A stretch of 64,000 nucleotides of DNA from Saccharibacillus brassicae (GTDB lineage Bacteria; Bacillota; Bacilli; Paenibacillales; Paenibacillaceae): assembly GCF_006542275.1 (NCBI RefSeq), contig NZ_CP041217.1, forward strand, positions 372,001 through 436,000, given 5' to 3'. Position numbers and translations under genes: made by a program. A model generated the notes under the pieces. The model was given only the letters and a program-made list of their open reading frames with translations. It was not told the origin of the DNA and searched no databases. Numbering within the stretch: the first letter of the stretch is position 1; every line of letters starts with the position of its first letter. Below, piece by piece: positions 1-8,871 of the stretch.

Positions 1-3000
1 GTTTTGACTCTCGTCTTTTTCGGAATTTCGCCGAGCTCTTGAGCCAGCTGCTTCAAATGATTGTGAATACGCGTGATATAATGCTGCAACTTTTTATCTT
101 CGGCCTGCATATAGGTTTCGGCAACTTGGTTGGCTCGCAGCAAATTTTGTTTAAGCAGACGTTTGAATTCTTGCAGTTCGGCGTATTCTTGAGTTTCGGA
201 GACTCCGTTTTTGGCCATCTGGCTTTGCTTGAGATCTGCAACCTGTTTATCGCAAAAATCGATGAAACGCTTTTTACTTGCGTCAGCTTTGCGTTTTTCT
301 TCGTCGACTTTGCGCCTTTGTTCTTCAAGCCTATGCACAGTAGCTTTGCTGTGTTCAAGCATATCGTACAACCAGTCGTTTTGTTCGGACAACGATAGTT
401 CGGTAGACTCTGTTTTTAGTGCTGGATTTTCGAGGTCGTGCACTCGAAGCTGCAGCAGCCATACTTCGCGGGATTTGGAAATACCGGCATGCTGTTTTCG
501 CGCTGCTGTTATGAGCTCGTTCAGACGATTTTCTTCTTGCTCCAAACGTCGCTCCTCCTCAAATGCCCGTTCTTCTACGCGGCTTAATGGTTCAAGGAAA
601 ACAATCGCATCTTTACCACCGAACTGCTCTTTGTATCGTTCTTGCTCTGATTTCAAAATTCCAGCCTGCTGCTGATAATATTTATTTCTCCGATCTTTTT
701 CCAATGCAAGTAAGTCACTTTTTTCTTTGCTTGTCTGAATCCTGCTCCACAGCTCTTCTACCTGCTCTTCTGCCCGCGAAGAAAGTTCAAGTATTTGATC
801 GAGCGAAGAATACTGTTGAAGCATACGATTCATCAGTTTGTCCGCTTGCTCTTTGGCCGTCCGGTAACGTCCAATTTCCCGTTCTAGTCCAACGCGATCG
901 GTCGCAACCTTGTTACGCTGCCGTTCAAGATCCCTTCGGACTTCTTGAAGCATAGGCAGCGTAAATTCGTTTTCCAAAGGAAATTCTGATGCGACCGCTG
1001 TATAAAGCTCTTGCTGCCGCCAATATTTAAGCTCTACAGACAATTCCTTCAGATGACCTTCCTTCTTTTTTTGCTCTTCTATACGCTCAGATACGATATT
1101 CTGTGCATCCTGCAAAGCTTGTTCCTGATGCTTGAGCTTGACGAACAAATCTCGGCGATTCCGATCCAATTCGGCTATTTTTCGTTCAAGTGCAAGATAG
1201 CGATTTCCTAGATCCATTTTCCTCTCAAGATCAATAATCTGCTGTCTGGAAAGCTCCTGTTTTTGCTGAAGCTCTTTCTGCTCCTGTTCAGTGCGAATTT
1301 CGTCCACCGCTTGAACATCAAGACGTTTTTCCAGAGTGTTTTCTCGGGCTGCAACTTCGTTTCGACGTAGCTCCGAGGCATGGCGCTCTTCGTTTGGATA
1401 ACGTTTCAACAGCTCGTCAAGTTGACGCTCCCCGCCTTGCCACTCCTGAAGTTCCCGTTCTTTAGCCATTCGCACACGTTCTGCGTGTCCTGCACGCTCT
1501 GCCGCCCCGCTTTTCCAAGCTTCGAAGACAGCCCGATCTTCAAACGAACGCCACAACAAGGGTTCAACCCAGTTGCCGTCATTCAAATCAGAAGCTTCAT
1601 TTCGAATATCTCGGGCTTCGTCCACACTCAGCACTCGAACCGGAAACTGAAGGCGATCCGCGACCTCAACGATTTTGCTCTTCAGCTTTTCCTTTTCATG
1701 AGTCGTCGTAATCAGGGTTAACGCCCAAATTTTTTCACCAAGATCGGATTCTTCATGCTGCTGTGCATACTCGACGCCGGACTGCAGCAGCGAAAACTGA
1801 CCGCTCCATCTGCGCAGCAGCTCGAAAGCGTAAGGATCGGCGAAAAAAGTTTCCTGCTCGCCGTAATCGTCCACATGACGCCGAGCCAGTCGTTCCTGAC
1901 GATACAAATCGTCTTTTTGCGCTGCTTTGGATTCAATCTCCCGCATCATTCGCTGGCGAATCGATTCCTCTTTTTCCGGAATAGAGACCAATCTGGCCCA
2001 TTCGGGGCGAAGTAAAGCCAATACGTTCCGTACTTCTTCATGATCTTCGGTGTAGCGACGATACTCGACTTTCAACCGACTTAGTTCCTTCTGAACCTCG
2101 CTTAATTCTGCCCGACCATCAGCTAGCATGACGCGAAGCCGTTCCCTCTTTTGTTCAAGTTCGCCCTGCTTGGCATGACCAAACAATAACTCCTGTTCCA
2201 AACGATTGTATGCTTCATTCCAAATCGGCAATTGATGTTCGACCGATTCAGTCAGCGGATTATCTAAAATTTCTTGTGCCGTTTTTTGAAGCTGTAGACG
2301 GTCCTGTTTGATCTCTGTTTCAATTTGGATATTTTCACTTCTCAGCCGATTCATAATTCGGTTTTTTTCAGCAGCATCTTGGTTCATTTCAAGAAGCTGC
2401 CGATTGATTTGTTCTAAACAGCTTTGTTCATATTGTTCTTGTTCCAACAATCGTTGTTCATGCTTAGCGAGTACCGATTTCAATTGGCGAGCGTTTTCCT
2501 GCCAAGCCTTTTCAAGCTCTACTTCATCTTCCGAGACTTCCATCTGTGCCAAGCGTGATTCGGCATAATGCAGCTTCTGCTTCGCTTCCCGTCTTCTCTC
2601 TCTTTCCTGCGCATATTCGATTGAAGCACGCTCGTGTTCCCAGCCTGCCAAGCGTTTTTTTTCTTCTTCAAACTCTTCTACAGCTTCATATAAAAGAGTT
2701 TGAAGACTTTCTTCCTTTTCTTGCGCTTTAGCCATTCGAAGAGACATTCGCTTCTGTTCCAAGGCTTCTTTCTCTTCAGCAAGCTTGGCTATATAACGAT
2801 CCAGTTCGTTCATGCGCTCCTGATGCCGGGCTTCCGACTGCTTCACATAATTCCATGCAGAAAAAGCGGACTTCCGCAGCTTCAGATACTCCTTTTGCTG
2901 TTCATCATAAAAGGCGAAACCCTGCACATAACGCTCCAACTGTTCGATAATCCGTTGATTGGTCTCGATTTTCAGATTCAACTCTCGATACTGCTTGAAG

Positions 3001-3719
3001 CCGTCGCGCTGTGCTTGAAACAAATTTGCAAAGATTTTCTGATCATAGCCCTGCATCGAGTTTTCGATCGTCGGGATCAGAAGTCGGTCAACCAAGTTGG
3101 ATGTCGTTTTGCAGTCTTCGAAAAAGGCTTCCACCCCGCCTTCGTTCGAATTGATCTTGACGACCGCTTCCCACTCCGTCGCCACGATCTGCAGCTCATT
3201 TTCCAGATGATTCCGGTATTCAACGATCTTGTCGAACTGCTGTGCCTGGGTTTTGAATCGCTGAACCATCGATTGATAATAGTCCTGCATTTCTCCTTTA
3301 TCGCTCGCCCGAGTTCCGCTGTCGCTGTTCCGAGTAAATGGCAGATTCGTGATCCCGTGGTCGTCGTCATCGCCATACTCGTACACATAACGGTAAGAGT
3401 CCAGACTTCCCGAGTTTATAAAAAGAGTCACACAGGTGACGGCGTAGCGGCGGCGGGGCTTGTCGGCCAGCAGCCACTCGACCGCGATATGTGCCGGCCC
3501 GTTTTCAAGCTGTAGTGTCTCGCGTATTTTGCGCCCGGCCAGATCGGTATGCGGAATCACTGCCTGCAGCGCCGCCTGAATAAACACCGTTTTTCCGCCT
3601 CCGTTCTCCAATACGATCGCGCTATTGTGCCCGTCGAAGAAAAAAGTGGAATCGTTATAGCGCTTGGCTCCTGCCTCATAAACGACATTGGTAAAACGAA
3701 TTTTAGAAATCGCTGGCAT
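1..3719 (-). CDS. jetC: Wadjet condensin SMC subunit JetC, 5' part (gene leaves the window)
   Basis: SMC/MukB-like ATPase, expected to act with JetA and JetB as a DNA loop-extruding condensin that presents circular plasmid DNA to the JetD nuclease. The reverse-strand frame is open from 3719 to the window edge, 1239 codons, and the frame at base 1 agrees with the frame at the ATG. The P-loop ENGGGKT lies at residues 38-44. From about residue 250 the protein is dense Glu/Lys/Arg/Gln sequence typical of a coiled-coil arm. A less charged stretch near residues 630-735 may be the hinge. The ABC signature and Walker B must lie beyond base 1, so ATPase integrity cannot be judged. The ATG overlaps the jetB stop by 17 bases, which suggests translational coupling. 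The gene is visibly AT-richer than DNA right of 9463, suggesting transfer. Confidence 0.85.
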   Translation of the reverse strand, partial: MPAISKIRFTNVVYEAGAKRYNDSTFFFDGHNSAIVLENGGGKTVFIQAALQAVIPHTDLAGRKIRETLQLENGPAHIAVEWLLADKPRRRYAVTCVTLFINSGSLDSYRYVYEYGDDDDHGITNLPFTRNSDSGTRASDKGEMQDYYQSMVQRFKTQAQQFDKIVEYRNHLENELQIVATEWEAVVKINSNEGGVEAFFEDCKTTSNLVDRLLIPTIENSMQGYDQKIFANLFQAQRDGFKQYRELNLKIETNQRIIEQLERYVQGFAFYDEQQKEYLKLRKSAFSAWNYVKQSEARHQERMNELDRYIAKLAEEKEALEQKRMSLRMAKAQEKEESLQTLLYEAVEEFEEEKKRLAGWEHERASIEYAQERERRREAKQKLHYAESRLAQMEVSEDEVELEKAWQENARQLKSVLAKHEQRLLEQEQYEQSCLEQINRQLLEMNQDAAEKNRIMNRLRSENIQIETEIKQDRLQLQKTAQEILDNPLTESVEHQLPIWNEAYNRLEQELLFGHAKQGELEQKRERLRVMLADGRAELSEVQKELSRLKVEYRRYTEDHEEVRNVLALLRPEWARLVSIPEKEESIRQRMMREIESKAAQKDDLYRQERLARRHVDDYGEQETFFADPYAFELLRRWSGQFSLLQSGVEYAQQHEESDLGEKIWALTLITTTHEKEKLKSKIVEVADRLQFPVRVLSVDEARDIRNEASDLNDGNWVEPLLWRSFEDRAVFEAWKSGAAERAGHAERVRMAKERELQEWQGGERQLDELLKRYPNEERHASELRRNEVAARENTLEKRLDVQAVDEIRTEQEQKELQQKQELSRQQIIDLERKMDLGNRYLALERKIAELDRNRRDLFVKLKHQEQALQDAQNIVSERIEEQKKKEGHLKELSVELKYWRQQELYTAVASEFPLENEFTLPMLQEVRRDLERQRNKVATDRVGLEREIGRYRTAKEQADKLMNRMLQQYSSLDQILELSSRAEEQVEELWSRIQTSKEKSDLLALEKDRRNKYYQQQAGILKSEQERYKEQFGGKDAIVFLEPLSRVEERAFEEERRLEQEENRLNELITAARKQHAGISKSREVWLLQLRVHDLENPALKTESTELSLSEQNDWLYDMLEHSKATVHRLEEQRRKVDEEKRKADASKKRFIDFCDKQVADLKQSQMAKNGVSETQEYAELQEFKRLLKQNLLRANQVAETYMQAEDKKLQHYITRIHNHLKQLAQELGEIPKKTRVK

Positions 3720-4461
3720 GATTCTGATCCTCCTCTTCACGCTGGTTCGCATATCCGTATAAGAACTCAAGAATGCCCCGATTGTATTCCGTTTCCATGA
3801 AGTAACGCTGAACCACGATTTTCGTTTTTTCGTTCAGCCCCAGCTCGTTCACCCCAACTTCAAGCGCCAACTCCTGGTCCAGCAAAAAGCGACGAACACT
3901 ATCCAGAAAGCTTAACCGGCTGTTCGTCTGCCCGCTCTGCCGCTTGGCACCTTCCTTGATATCGTCGATGGCATCCCAACGCTTGACGATATCGCTCCAT
4001 CGATAAGCGTGATCTACGCTGTCCTGCTGCAACTGTTCTTCGCCACGCTCCTTGATTCCTTCCATTTTGTCACGCATCAGGTTCAGCCATTCATCCATGC
4101 TAAGAAAACTTCGTATCGGTTCGGCCGTCTGGTAGCTATCGTAAAACGCTCCGATCCAGACGATCACCGCCACGTACAGCAGATAAAGATCGGCGTTGAG
4201 CGCACCGGCTTTGAGATAATTTTTTTTCAACGCGTCGTTGCTCATATGAAAAGGTGAAAGTCTGGCTAGAGGAATCAGCATGAGCTGTTCGCCCGCCGCA
4301 ATGACCACGCAGTCCGATTCGGCCGCGAAACGATCCACTAATCCTCGAATCCGGTCGTCATTTTCATACAGCTTCGTTTGTTCGGCTTCCGCACGCCCGG
4401 ACTTGGCCAGTTCCATGTAAATGCGGAACGCCTTCATAACCTCCTGCTCGTCAAATTGCAT
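3703..4461 (-). CDS. jetB: Wadjet JetB-like (MukE-like) subunit
   Basis: Protein of 252 residues in the MukE/JetB position between the kleisin and SMC genes. It is mostly acidic and helical with no catalytic motif, as expected for a KITE-type accessory subunit that binds the kleisin. I recognise it mainly by position and size; from memory it resembles a Pfam family of unknown function (DUF6063) seen in Wadjet operons, which I could not check. A hydrophobic run near residues 90-105 (LYLLYVAVIVWIGAFY) is better read as a buried helix than a membrane segment. It overlaps jetA by 11 bases and jetC by 17 bases, so the operon is tightly coupled. Confidence 0.75.
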   Translation of the reverse strand: MQFDEQEVMKAFRIYMELAKSGRAEAEQTKLYENDDRIRGLVDRFAAESDCVVIAAGEQLMLIPLARLSPFHMSNDALKKNYLKAGALNADLYLLYVAVIVWIGAFYDSYQTAEPIRSFLSMDEWLNLMRDKMEGIKERGEEQLQQDSVDHAYRWSDIVKRWDAIDDIKEGAKRQSGQTNSRLSFLDSVRRFLLDQELALEVGVNELGLNEKTKIVVQRYFMETEYNRGILEFLYGYANQREEEDQNHASDF

Positions 4462-6031
4462 GATTCCCCTCCGTTCGCTCGATGCGCATGTCCTGAATCT
4501 CGTACCGCTGCGTCACGCACAGTACTTCGCCAGCTTCTGTGACATTCAATGTTTTTCCCTGGAGTTCTTCGCCGATAACTTCCTGCAGTCCACTGATCCC
4601 TCTGGCCTCGCCGCCGGAATCCGTCCACTCTCTATCCGAGATCGGGCTGCGCTGATGCAGAATCAGCCAGCAGTCGTAAAATCCGCGGCTTCTTAGCAGT
4701 TCTTCTTCACCCTGTTCGCGCAGCCATTCGATAAAATCATCCAAATAAACGACATTTTGATTCTTTTCGTCAAAAAAGGCCATTAGTAACCGGACGATTC
4801 GAACGATGCCGCTCCTGCGCTGCTCTGCAAAAGCATCTTCCTCCGATTCGTCCATCTCCATAAAAGCGGCTTGTCCGCCGACTTCTTCGCTGCGTCCGGC
4901 CAACTGCTGCTGGGAGAACACAGTCAGCGGCGACCACAGCTCTGCCCGCTCCAACCCGATAAAAGGCGCAATTACTCCCTGCATACTTTCGGGTGAAAGC
5001 AGCTTGCCGAAAATAAACGCGCCGACCTCCTGCTCGAAGCTGAACGCGTTCATTCCGGTATAGTACATCGACTCTTTGGCCGCCCGCAGCGCCTGGTTGC
5101 TCAGTTCGTAACTTTGCTGCAGCAGTCGGGTATGCTCGTTATGCACGCCTTCCAGCTCGGTTCCGATCCGCAGAATCAGCTCGTAAGCTCTCTGGTTGCG
5201 CGGGAGTTCGCGGTCGGCGTAGATCCGCTCCCGCGTTTCCCGCACGAATTCCAGCAGTTCCTTGAACTCCTCGCTTTCTCGATTCAGACGGAGGTCGATA
5301 TCTTGCAGCAGATTTTTGTAGCGCTGAAACGTATCTTCGGACACGATGCTTCGCTTGATCTCGCTCTCGATACGGGAGATGCGTTCGCGCAGCGTCTCCA
5401 CGTCGATATGCATTTCATCGATCTGCCGCAGCGCTCCCTGGAATTCACCTTTCTCCAGCTGCTTGCGCAGCAGAAGCTGGTGGATCGAGAGCTGAAATTC
5501 CAAATAGAATTCCTTGGTCGCAAACACAAGCTCCAGTCCATCTTCGTCCAGCGTGTAATACTGCGTAACCGTCTGGGAGTCATGGCCGTCCGCTTTGAGA
5601 ATCGAAGTTCTCGCCGTCCGTTCTTCCCCGCTGTTCAAATCAAAAAAAGTGAATTGGTGCCCCAATCCGTCCGCCGGGCGGAACACGCGGATGATGCGAC
5701 TGACGATGTCCTTGATCTCGTTAGCCCCCAGCCTATACAGCCCTTGAGTGGCTTCCGCCAGAAACTCTTCGTGTTCTCTGGCGCTCGTCTTACGGCTGCG
5801 AAGCAGCTTCTTCTCAAAAAAGAACAGCAGCGTCAGCATGCCGAGTTCCATCATGGCGATGGGCTTGCCGTCGAGATCGTTTTTTCGTTGACGTCCCAAC
5901 TCGAACAGCGGGTCGAATAACGCCAGTTTGTCCATACGCGAGGGGAAGTCCGCAAGGACCGCGATCACATCGACGTCTGCCGCTATTCGTTCACGCCGCA
6001 ATCTTTGTTCCTGTTCTAGGCTTCGGTCCAT
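4451..6031 (-). CDS. jetA: Wadjet JetA-like kleisin (MukF-like) subunit
   Basis: Protein of 526 residues, the expected size of a MukF/JetA kleisin that bridges the SMC heads. The N-terminal third looks like winged-helix sequence (YTLDEDGLELVFATKEF near residue 160). A long helical region follows at about 190-340 with heptad-like charged residues. The C-terminal part also looks winged-helical. No enzyme motif was seen. The start overlaps the end of jetD by 16 bases and the stop overlaps jetB by 11, so all four genes form one mRNA. The function is inferred from the family and from the JetD and SMC neighbours. The Wadjet subtype cannot be fixed by eye. Confidence 0.78.
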   Translation of the reverse strand: MDRSLEQEQRLRRERIAADVDVIAVLADFPSRMDKLALFDPLFELGRQRKNDLDGKPIAMMELGMLTLLFFFEKKLLRSRKTSAREHEEFLAEATQGLYRLGANEIKDIVSRIIRVFRPADGLGHQFTFFDLNSGEERTARTSILKADGHDSQTVTQYYTLDEDGLELVFATKEFYLEFQLSIHQLLLRKQLEKGEFQGALRQIDEMHIDVETLRERISRIESEIKRSIVSEDTFQRYKNLLQDIDLRLNRESEEFKELLEFVRETRERIYADRELPRNQRAYELILRIGTELEGVHNEHTRLLQQSYELSNQALRAAKESMYYTGMNAFSFEQEVGAFIFGKLLSPESMQGVIAPFIGLERAELWSPLTVFSQQQLAGRSEEVGGQAAFMEMDESEEDAFAEQRRSGIVRIVRLLMAFFDEKNQNVVYLDDFIEWLREQGEEELLRSRGFYDCWLILHQRSPISDREWTDSGGEARGISGLQEVIGEELQGKTLNVTEAGEVLCVTQRYEIQDMRIERTEGNHAI

Positions 6032-7074
6032 ACCGACATCCTTCCTATACGGTGCAGTTCTTCCGCAGACAGTACTTCCTGCGGAATATAACGCCCGTCA
6101 TTCAGCAGTTCGTTCAGCCGCCGGGCTAATTCGTCAGGCAGATGCTGCGAGAAATCGCTCAGCGCGGTATGATCCTGCCTCTGATTGGTCTTGCCGGACA
6201 CGGCATCATGCTGCAGCGCCGCTATGTAAAACGGTGCAGCCAGCCGGATATGATCGTACCGCCGATTCAAACTGTGCCAGATCCGGATGCCTTCCCAATC
6301 GAGATCGCCGAAATAATAGAACGTGTGATGAACATGTGGCAGCGGGACCTGCTTGGCAAACATTTGCAGATTGCCGACAATCTTGTTACCCGAGCCATAG
6401 ATCACGGTGGCAAAAGGAAGATCGTTCAACCTGCCTAGCAGCGCGTGGAAGGTCGCTTTATTTTCTACAATGAGATGGGAGGCACTGGAGCCGAAGGTCG
6501 GGACACCGTTGAACAGCCTTGGGTGGATGGCCAGCATTAGAGGATCGCTTGCCGGAAAGATACGCATAGATGTCCAGAGCCCAATTTTCTCAAGCAGCTC
6601 CCGGCCGCCCTGCTCGTCAATCCACTTCTCGTCTCCAGTTAGCGCGAAGCTGCGTTCGGGAGCTGTGATCTCGTCTTGCGGCAGTCCGTACTGCGTCAGA
6701 TACTGATGGATCTGCTGGATGTGGGGCACGTCGTTCTTCCATTCTTCCGATGTTCGTCCGTAGTAAGCGTCCAGCTTGATCGCCGGGTGAAGCTGTTGTG
6801 CAGCCGTCTGGATGATCGACACCTGATCACGCCGCAGCTTCTGCCGATCAATTCTGTAGCGATAGGCCAGCGAAGGAGTTCGTCCATTGCGGCCGTGCAA
6901 TTTGACCGGAATCAGCAGCCCGTCCTGTTCCAATTGAAGCAGAGCTTCGGCAAAAGCCGGATAGTCGACAGCTTGACCTGCAAAAGCGGACTGCAGCTCG
7001 GCTAGATCGATATTGGATTTGCGGTAGGGTTCAATGCAAGAGAGTATGAATGTGACAATATCGATTTGTGGCAT
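6016..7074 (-). CDS. jetD: Wadjet nuclease subunit JetD (Toprim-like)
   Basis: JetD cleaves the circular DNA trapped by the JetABC condensin. The C-terminal half carries the JetD/topoisomerase VI-A-like Toprim signature: IVENKATF at about residues 202-209, supplying the catalytic Glu, and GDLDWEG at 256-262, supplying the acidic metal ligands. The N-terminal 150 residues look like winged-helix/DNA-binding sequence. I start at the ATG at 7074 because it has GGGAGG four bases upstream. An in-frame ATG at 7101 has no ribosome site. The length is then 352 residues. The gene is first in the operon, whereas the best known Wadjet operons are written jetABCD with jetD last. The motifs needed for activity look intact. 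Confidence 0.88.
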   Translation of the reverse strand: MPQIDIVTFILSCIEPYRKSNIDLAELQSAFAGQAVDYPAFAEALLQLEQDGLLIPVKLHGRNGRTPSLAYRYRIDRQKLRRDQVSIIQTAAQQLHPAIKLDAYYGRTSEEWKNDVPHIQQIHQYLTQYGLPQDEITAPERSFALTGDEKWIDEQGGRELLEKIGLWTSMRIFPASDPLMLAIHPRLFNGVPTFGSSASHLIVENKATFHALLGRLNDLPFATVIYGSGNKIVGNLQMFAKQVPLPHVHHTFYYFGDLDWEGIRIWHSLNRRYDHIRLAAPFYIAALQHDAVSGKTNQRQDHTALSDFSQHLPDELARRLNELLNDGRYIPQEVLSAEELHRIGRMSVWTEA

Positions 7075-7183
7075 AAGACCTCCCAAAATAAATTGGAGCA
7101 TACGTTCGCAATCTTACTGTTATCTAACTAAAAGTATTATATAATAAATCCACTTAAGGAAATGTCGGGAGGAGGGAATTTCT
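7075..7183. promoter_or_regulatory. Divergent promoter region, Wadjet operon versus TIR gene
   Basis: This AT-rich gap separates jetD (minus) from the TIR gene (plus). It contains a TATAAT-type -10 candidate around 7138-7147 (attatataat), which is near-palindromic and could serve either direction. No clear operator was seen. The shared control region suggests that both modules may be expressed together. Confidence 0.5.
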
Positions 7184-8194
7184 GTGGAGAAACCGCGATT
7201 GTTTATCGGTTCGGCGCGTGAATCGATGAGCTATGTAACAGCGATGCAGGAACAGCTCAGTTATAACTTTGAAGTAACGCCCTGGACAGCCGGCGCTTTC
7301 GGAGCAATGGAATATACGATGGAATCTCTGCAGCGACAATTGGACGAACACGATTACGGAGCTTTCGTCTTTTCGCCGGACGATCTTGTACAGCACCGAG
7401 GCCAATTGGTATTGGCAGCTCGGGATAATACGTTGTTTGAACTCGGTTTATTTTGGGGGAAGTTGGGGAGAGAACGCGTTTTTTGTTTGATTCCCGACTC
7501 TGTTCCTAAGCAAGTCGAAGGACGGGAAATAGACGGATTCCACCTGCCTTCGGATATGGAAGGACTTAATGTTCTTCGTTATGAAGTCCGTACGGAGCGT
7601 AGAAACGACCAAGCTGCAGTAAACGTTGCCTGCGGGAAAATCATTGCAGTAGGAAAAGAATTTGGGAGAGTTCAACGTGTTGAGCAGCAGTTGGAAGAAG
7701 TCGTAGCACTCAGCGAAGTCAAAGACCAGCTAATCTCCTTTTTAACCGATCTCATGGGTCCCGAGATTCTTCACAATCGTTATGAATCTCTCTACCTAGC
7801 GATCCGCAATGCTTATAGGCTCGATGTGCTGCCGGGATTTTCAATCTCTCAAGGTGCCATCTGGAAAGTCAAGCACAATGAAATTTTCCAGGTAGCAGGA
7901 GATGCAGGCAAGGGAAGAACTTATTCGCTTCAATATAACGAGGGTAAAGATGAGCAAGAATGGGCACGTGTAGTAGAATGCCATAATACAAAAGCTGTTC
8001 AGTTTAACTATCATGCACGAATCGCGTTGAAAAACGTGTATCTTCTATGTTACCCTTTATCTAACAGAATGGTAATTTCCCTGCATCTGCGGGGCCGGGA
8101 AGACGTATCTCAAGCTGATTTCGCGCGTCTCACAGAACTGAACGAGGAGCTAATGGGTACCGTCGATTATTTATATGGAGGGGATGAAGTATGA
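7184..8194 (+). CDS. TIR-like domain protein, probable NAD-consuming defence effector
   Basis: Protein of 336 residues. Residues 5-104 match the bacterial TIR-like nucleotide-binding family used in anti-phage effectors: RLFIGSARES at the N-terminus, a DYGAFVFSPDD strand, and NTLFELGLFWGKLGRERVF, where Glu86 is the expected catalytic residue for NAD+ cleavage. Residues about 160-336 form a second domain that I do not recognise. It is rich in beta-type sequence (GAIWKVKHNEIFQVAG, NVYLLCYPLSNRMVISLHL) and may sense the trigger. The start is GTG with GGGAGGAGGG upstream. The stop overlaps the next gene by four bases (ATGA). No CD-NTase or nucleotide cyclase gene is adjacent, so a CBASS or Pycsar assignment is not supported. 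The gene is AT-rich, like the Wadjet genes. Confidence 0.8.
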   Translation: MEKPRLFIGSARESMSYVTAMQEQLSYNFEVTPWTAGAFGAMEYTMESLQRQLDEHDYGAFVFSPDDLVQHRGQLVLAARDNTLFELGLFWGKLGRERVFCLIPDSVPKQVEGREIDGFHLPSDMEGLNVLRYEVRTERRNDQAAVNVACGKIIAVGKEFGRVQRVEQQLEEVVALSEVKDQLISFLTDLMGPEILHNRYESLYLAIRNAYRLDVLPGFSISQGAIWKVKHNEIFQVAGDAGKGRTYSLQYNEGKDEQEWARVVECHNTKAVQFNYHARIALKNVYLLCYPLSNRMVISLHLRGREDVSQADFARLTELNEELMGTVDYLYGGDEV

Positions 8195-8391
8195 GACAAA
8201 AATCGAATAATCATAACCTCATTAGATCAGGCAATGGGTCTCCCACAAAAGCGAGAAAGGTCCATGTACATGCGCATTCGGGCAAAGTGAAATTTTCGCA
8301 GCCGGTTCAGCATAAATCCCAGCTGCTGTATCAGCAGCCGGCAGCATATAAAGTGCCTGGATTTTTGAAGGATTTATTGGAAGCCAAGTAA
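8191..8391 (+). CDS. Small basic protein coupled to the TIR gene
   Basis: Protein of 66 residues, rich in Lys, His and Gln, with no membrane segment and no motif I recognise. The N-terminal half is probably disordered. The C-terminus (YKVPGFLKDLLEAK) could form a short amphipathic helix. Its ATG overlaps the TIR stop as ATGA, and a strong terminator follows 12 bases after its own stop, so the two genes form a closed bicistron. The coupling suggests a partner, inhibitor or cofactor of the TIR protein, which is inference only. Confidence 0.6.
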   Translation: MRQKSNNHNLIRSGNGSPTKARKVHVHAHSGKVKFSQPVQHKSQLLYQQPAAYKVPGFLKDLLEAK

Positions 8392-8402
8392 ACGCTAGGT
8401 AT

Positions 8403-8444
8403 AAAAGCGTCTAATCAGCTATTTGAGCTGTTAGACGCTTTTTT
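8403..8444 (+). terminator. Rho-independent terminator of the TIR bicistron
   Basis: Inverted repeat aaaagcgtctaa(t)cagct, loop atttg, agctgttagacgcttttt. The long stem ends in a T-run, just after the stop of the 66-residue gene. Confidence 0.9.
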
Positions 8445-8499
8445 CACTTAATAACCGCTTTCGTAGTCCCACACTGCACATTATCTTTTACCGTTTACT

Positions 8500-8540
8500 A
8501 AAAAAAGCCACTTTCTAATTATATTAGAGAGTGGCTTTTT
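8500..8540 (-). terminator. Terminator of the 8541-8831 gene
   Basis: Stem aaaaaagccactttctaat paired with attagagagtggctttttt. It has A- and T-runs on both sides, so it may work in both directions. It directly abuts the stop of the minus-strand gene at 8541. Confidence 0.85.
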
Positions 8541-8831
8541 TTATTTACTACGCGGAAAAGGAGAATTCAAAACTTCCCACATCTTATCGTACTCGACTTT
8601 ATCCGTGGAAAATCCTGAACTGAACTTTTCCACCTTATCATGATTTTTCGGATCAAAGTTCAAATATTCGTCCTGACTATGACAAGCATAATTTCTACAG
8701 TGAGAAGCAAACTCATAAAAGTGTTCAAAAGGACGATCCATCATCTCTACGACGATCAAGTCTCCTTCTTCACGACTCGATGACGGCATGTAGATTAAAA
8801 AGTATTCTTCACTTGAAAATCGATACTCCAT
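8541..8831 (-). CDS. Hypothetical small acidic protein
   Basis: Protein of 96 residues that I do not recognise. It starts MEYRFSSEEYFLIYMPSS, has a predicted strand-rich N-terminal half, two Cys/His-containing turns in the middle (ASHCRNYACHSQDE) and a charged C-terminus. There is no signal peptide or membrane segment. It stands alone, with its own terminator downstream and the AGGGAGGC ribosome site upstream. It lies between the TIR module and the helicase remnant and has similar AT-rich composition, so it may belong to the same acquired block. Confidence 0.6.
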   Translation of the reverse strand: MEYRFSSEEYFLIYMPSSSREEGDLIVVEMMDRPFEHFYEFASHCRNYACHSQDEYLNFDPKNHDKVEKFSSGFSTDKVEYDKMWEVLNSPFPRSK

Positions 8832-8871
8832 GGCTCTCGCCTCCCTTTATTAAATCCTTTGTTCAATTATA

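Noticed and set aside
7184-8391. CBASS, Pycsar or Thoeris assignment for the TIR locus
   Set aside because: No CD-NTase, cyclase or SIR2/ThsA gene is adjacent; only the TIR domain itself is recognised.
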